Positions 62,440 through 64,000 of a DNA stretch of 64,000 nucleotides are shown piece by piece. The DNA comes from Marisalimonas sp016777705 (GTDB lineage Bacteria; Pseudomonadota; Alphaproteobacteria; Puniceispirillales; Marisalimonadaceae), in NCBI RefSeq assembly GCF_047717795.1, contig NZ_CP159808.1, forward strand, positions 1,116,001 to 1,180,000. Reading direction: 5' to 3'. The position numbers and the translations under genes are program-made. The stretch's first letter is position 1. Each line of letters begins with the position of its first letter. A model generated the notes under the pieces. That model was given only the letters and a program-made list of their open reading frames with translations, did not search any database and was not told where the DNA came from.

Positions 62440-64000
62440 TTATAAATTTAATAAAGCTTTTTCTAATTCGGTTTTTCTTTGTTTAAAAATATCATGTTTA
62501 TTATTAACATCCTCTACAACCTTTGAAGGCGCTTTGCTAACAAACATAGAATTATTCAATCTTTTATTAATAATTTCAATTTCATTATTAATATTTGACA
62601 ACTCTTTATTCAACCTGTTTTTTTCACCTTCAATATCAATCAAACCATCAAGAGGTATCATAAGAGTAATTTCATCAACAGTGCTTACTATGAAATTATC
62701 AATTGATAAATCTTCTTCAAGAGAGAATGATAATTCATTTAATTTTGCTAAATTAATTATTAATTTTTTGTTCTCATCTATAATTTTCTTTTTTTCAGAA
62801 TTAACATTTTTAAGAATTACACTTGGCTTAGACGCAAGAGGTATGTTTTTTTCAACTCTTAATGACCTAATTTCAGAAACTAATTTAATTGATAAATCAA
62901 TACCATTATTTAAAGAAATATCATTAAACATAGTCTCTGGCCAAGATGACGATATAACCAATTCAGAAGGCTTCAATAAATTTTCAAAAATTTCTTCTGT
63001 AACATAAGGCATAATTGGGTGAAGCATCAATAAAACGTTCTTCATAACATTAATGGAAACACATTTAGTTTCTTTTATAGCTTCATTATTATCTTTATTG
63101 TTTAACAAAGGTTTTATAAATTCAATGTACCAATCACAATAATCTCTCCAAATAAACTGATATAATGCATCTGCAGCATCGTTGAATTTATATTCCTTTA
63201 TTGAAATTTCCACTTTTTTATTTAGTTGATTATAAAGATTAATTATCCATTTGTTTGCTTGTAAGTCTAAAGTAATTATATTTGTGTTTAATTCTGAAGT
63301 ACATTCGTTGAATTCTAAAAACTTGCAGCCATTCCAAATTTTTGTAGAAAAGTTACGATAACCAGCAATTCTTTCTTCGGATAACTTAATGTCTCTACCT
63401 TGAGCTGCCATTGCAGTAAGTGTAAATCTTAAAGAATCTGCACCATATTTATGAGACAAATCCAGTGGGTCCATAACATTACCTTTAGATTTTGACATTT
63501 TTTGACCTTTGTCATCTCTAACCAAAGCGTGAATATAAACTTCTTTGAAAGGAACTTGACCATCCATAAAATGAATTCCCATCATCATCATTCTAGCAAC
63601 CCAAAAAAAGATAATATCAAAGCCTGTCACTAAAACATTTGTAGGGTAATATTTTTTTAAGTCAGCTGTTTCATCTGGCCAACCGAGTGTAGAAAAAGGC
63701 CACAAAGCAGATGAAAACCAGGTGTCTAAAACATCATCATCTTGCTTAAGGACTACTTTCTTACCGTAATGTAGTTCGGCAGCTTTTTCAGCATCTTTTT
63801 GGTTTAACTCTACAAATATTTTTTTATCTGGACCAAACCAAGCTGGTATTCTGTGTCCCCACCATAGTTGCCTTGAAACACACCAAGGTTGAATATTATT
63901 CATCCAATCAAAATATGTTTTATCCCAATTTTTAGGTATAAATTTTGTTCTATTATCTCTAACAGCTTGAATGGCTGGTATTGCCATTTTCTGAGCATCT
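62440..64000 (-). CDS. valS: Valyl-tRNA synthetase, C-terminal part (runs off window)
   Basis: The frame is open to the right edge, so about 520 residues of the C-terminal part are visible. WCVSRQLWWGHRIPAWFG, DDDVLDTWFSSALWPFSTLGWP and GQKMSKSKGNVMDP (KMSKS) mark the catalytic half. The anticodon domain follows, and the end is the valyl-type coiled coil (about the last 70 residues). The upstream codons before the visible Met continue the frame. It precedes ilvD on the same strand. Confidence 0.96.
   Translation of the reverse strand, partial: DAQKMAIPAIQAVRDNRTKFIPKNWDKTYFDWMNNIQPWCVSRQLWWGHRIPAWFGPDKKIFVELNQKDAEKAAELHYGKKVVLKQDDDVLDTWFSSALWPFSTLGWPDETADLKKYYPTNVLVTGFDIIFFWVARMMMMGIHFMDGQVPFKEVYIHALVRDDKGQKMSKSKGNVMDPLDLSHKYGADSLRFTLTAMAAQGRDIKLSEERIAGYRNFSTKIWNGCKFLEFNECTSELNTNIITLDLQANKWIINLYNQLNKKVEISIKEYKFNDAADALYQFIWRDYCDWYIEFIKPLLNNKDNNEAIKETKCVSINVMKNVLLMLHPIMPYVTEEIFENLLKPSELVISSSWPETMFNDISLNNGIDLSIKLVSEIRSLRVEKNIPLASKPSVILKNVNSEKKKIIDENKKLIINLAKLNELSFSLEEDLSIDNFIVSTVDEITLMIPLDGLIDIEGEKNRLNKELSNINNEIEIINKRLNNSMFVSKAPSKVVEDVNNKHDIFKQRKTELEKALLNL

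Noticed and set aside
1..64000. CRISPR arrays, insertion sequences and complete prophages
   Set aside because: No regularly spaced repeats, transposase genes or phage structural genes were seen.

Overview
The window is AT-rich, tightly packed chromosomal DNA from what looks like a free-living, streamlined alphaproteobacterium. The evidence is the housekeeping gene order (argS, SPOR protein, scpA, scpB, tatA, tatB, tatC, serS, surE, pcm, LysM/M23 lipoprotein, then DUF815 ATPase, yajC, secD, secF), the alphaproteobacterial TrmFO, very short intergenic gaps, many TTG starts, and transport by TRAP-TAXI and tripartite tricarboxylate systems. This resembles low-GC marine lineages such as SAR11-like, HIMB59-like or AEGEAN-169-like bacteria. 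That placement is inferred from gene content and base composition; no phylogeny was run.

The left half (1-33.5 kb) is metabolic and accessory. It starts with a catabolic block: a cupin tail, a sugar-phosphate isomerase-like TIM barrel, an SMP-30 lactonase and an MFS carrier. Next come an HugZ-like flavin-fold protein, a methyltransferase pseudogene, a TRAP-TAXI transporter and Hsp20. A Baeyer-Villiger-type monooxygenase, an enolase-superfamily enzyme and a hotdog thioesterase follow. After these are a sirtuin without zinc cysteines, an ABC-2 exporter, a frameshifted glutathione S-transferase, two short-chain dehydrogenases, a convergent pair of exported serine proteases and a MaoC-like hydratase. 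A form II CO-dehydrogenase-like molybdoenzyme (S-L-M order) is divergent from its CoxD- and CoxE-like maturation genes and a nitrilase. The block ends with a tctCBA transporter divergent from a TctD/TctE two-component system whose kinase gene overlaps a periplasmic binding protein gene.

At 33.5-36.0 kb, next to a tRNA-Lys, lie two unusual convergent genes. One encodes a GIY-YIG-like protein. The other encodes tetratricopeptide-like repeats ending in a domain that closely resembles region 4 of the housekeeping sigma factor RpoD. This is the best candidate here for something undescribed.

The right half (36-64 kb) is core genome: coaD, gyrA, ssb, uvrA, trmFO, secF, secD, yajC, DUF815 ATPase, the argS-to-LysM run (with a lone FbpC-type ABC ATPase and without the nagZ often found there), dgt, an ErpA/IscA-type protein, xthA, an IlvD/Edd dehydratase and the C-terminal part of valS.

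Regulatory structure seen in the sequence includes a 40-bp perfect palindrome beyond coxM, two inverted repeats in the coxS/moxR divergent promoter region, and two mutually exclusive hairpins between tctC and tctB. Convergent gene pairs are mostly separated by fewer than ten bases or overlap, leaving no room for ordinary terminators.
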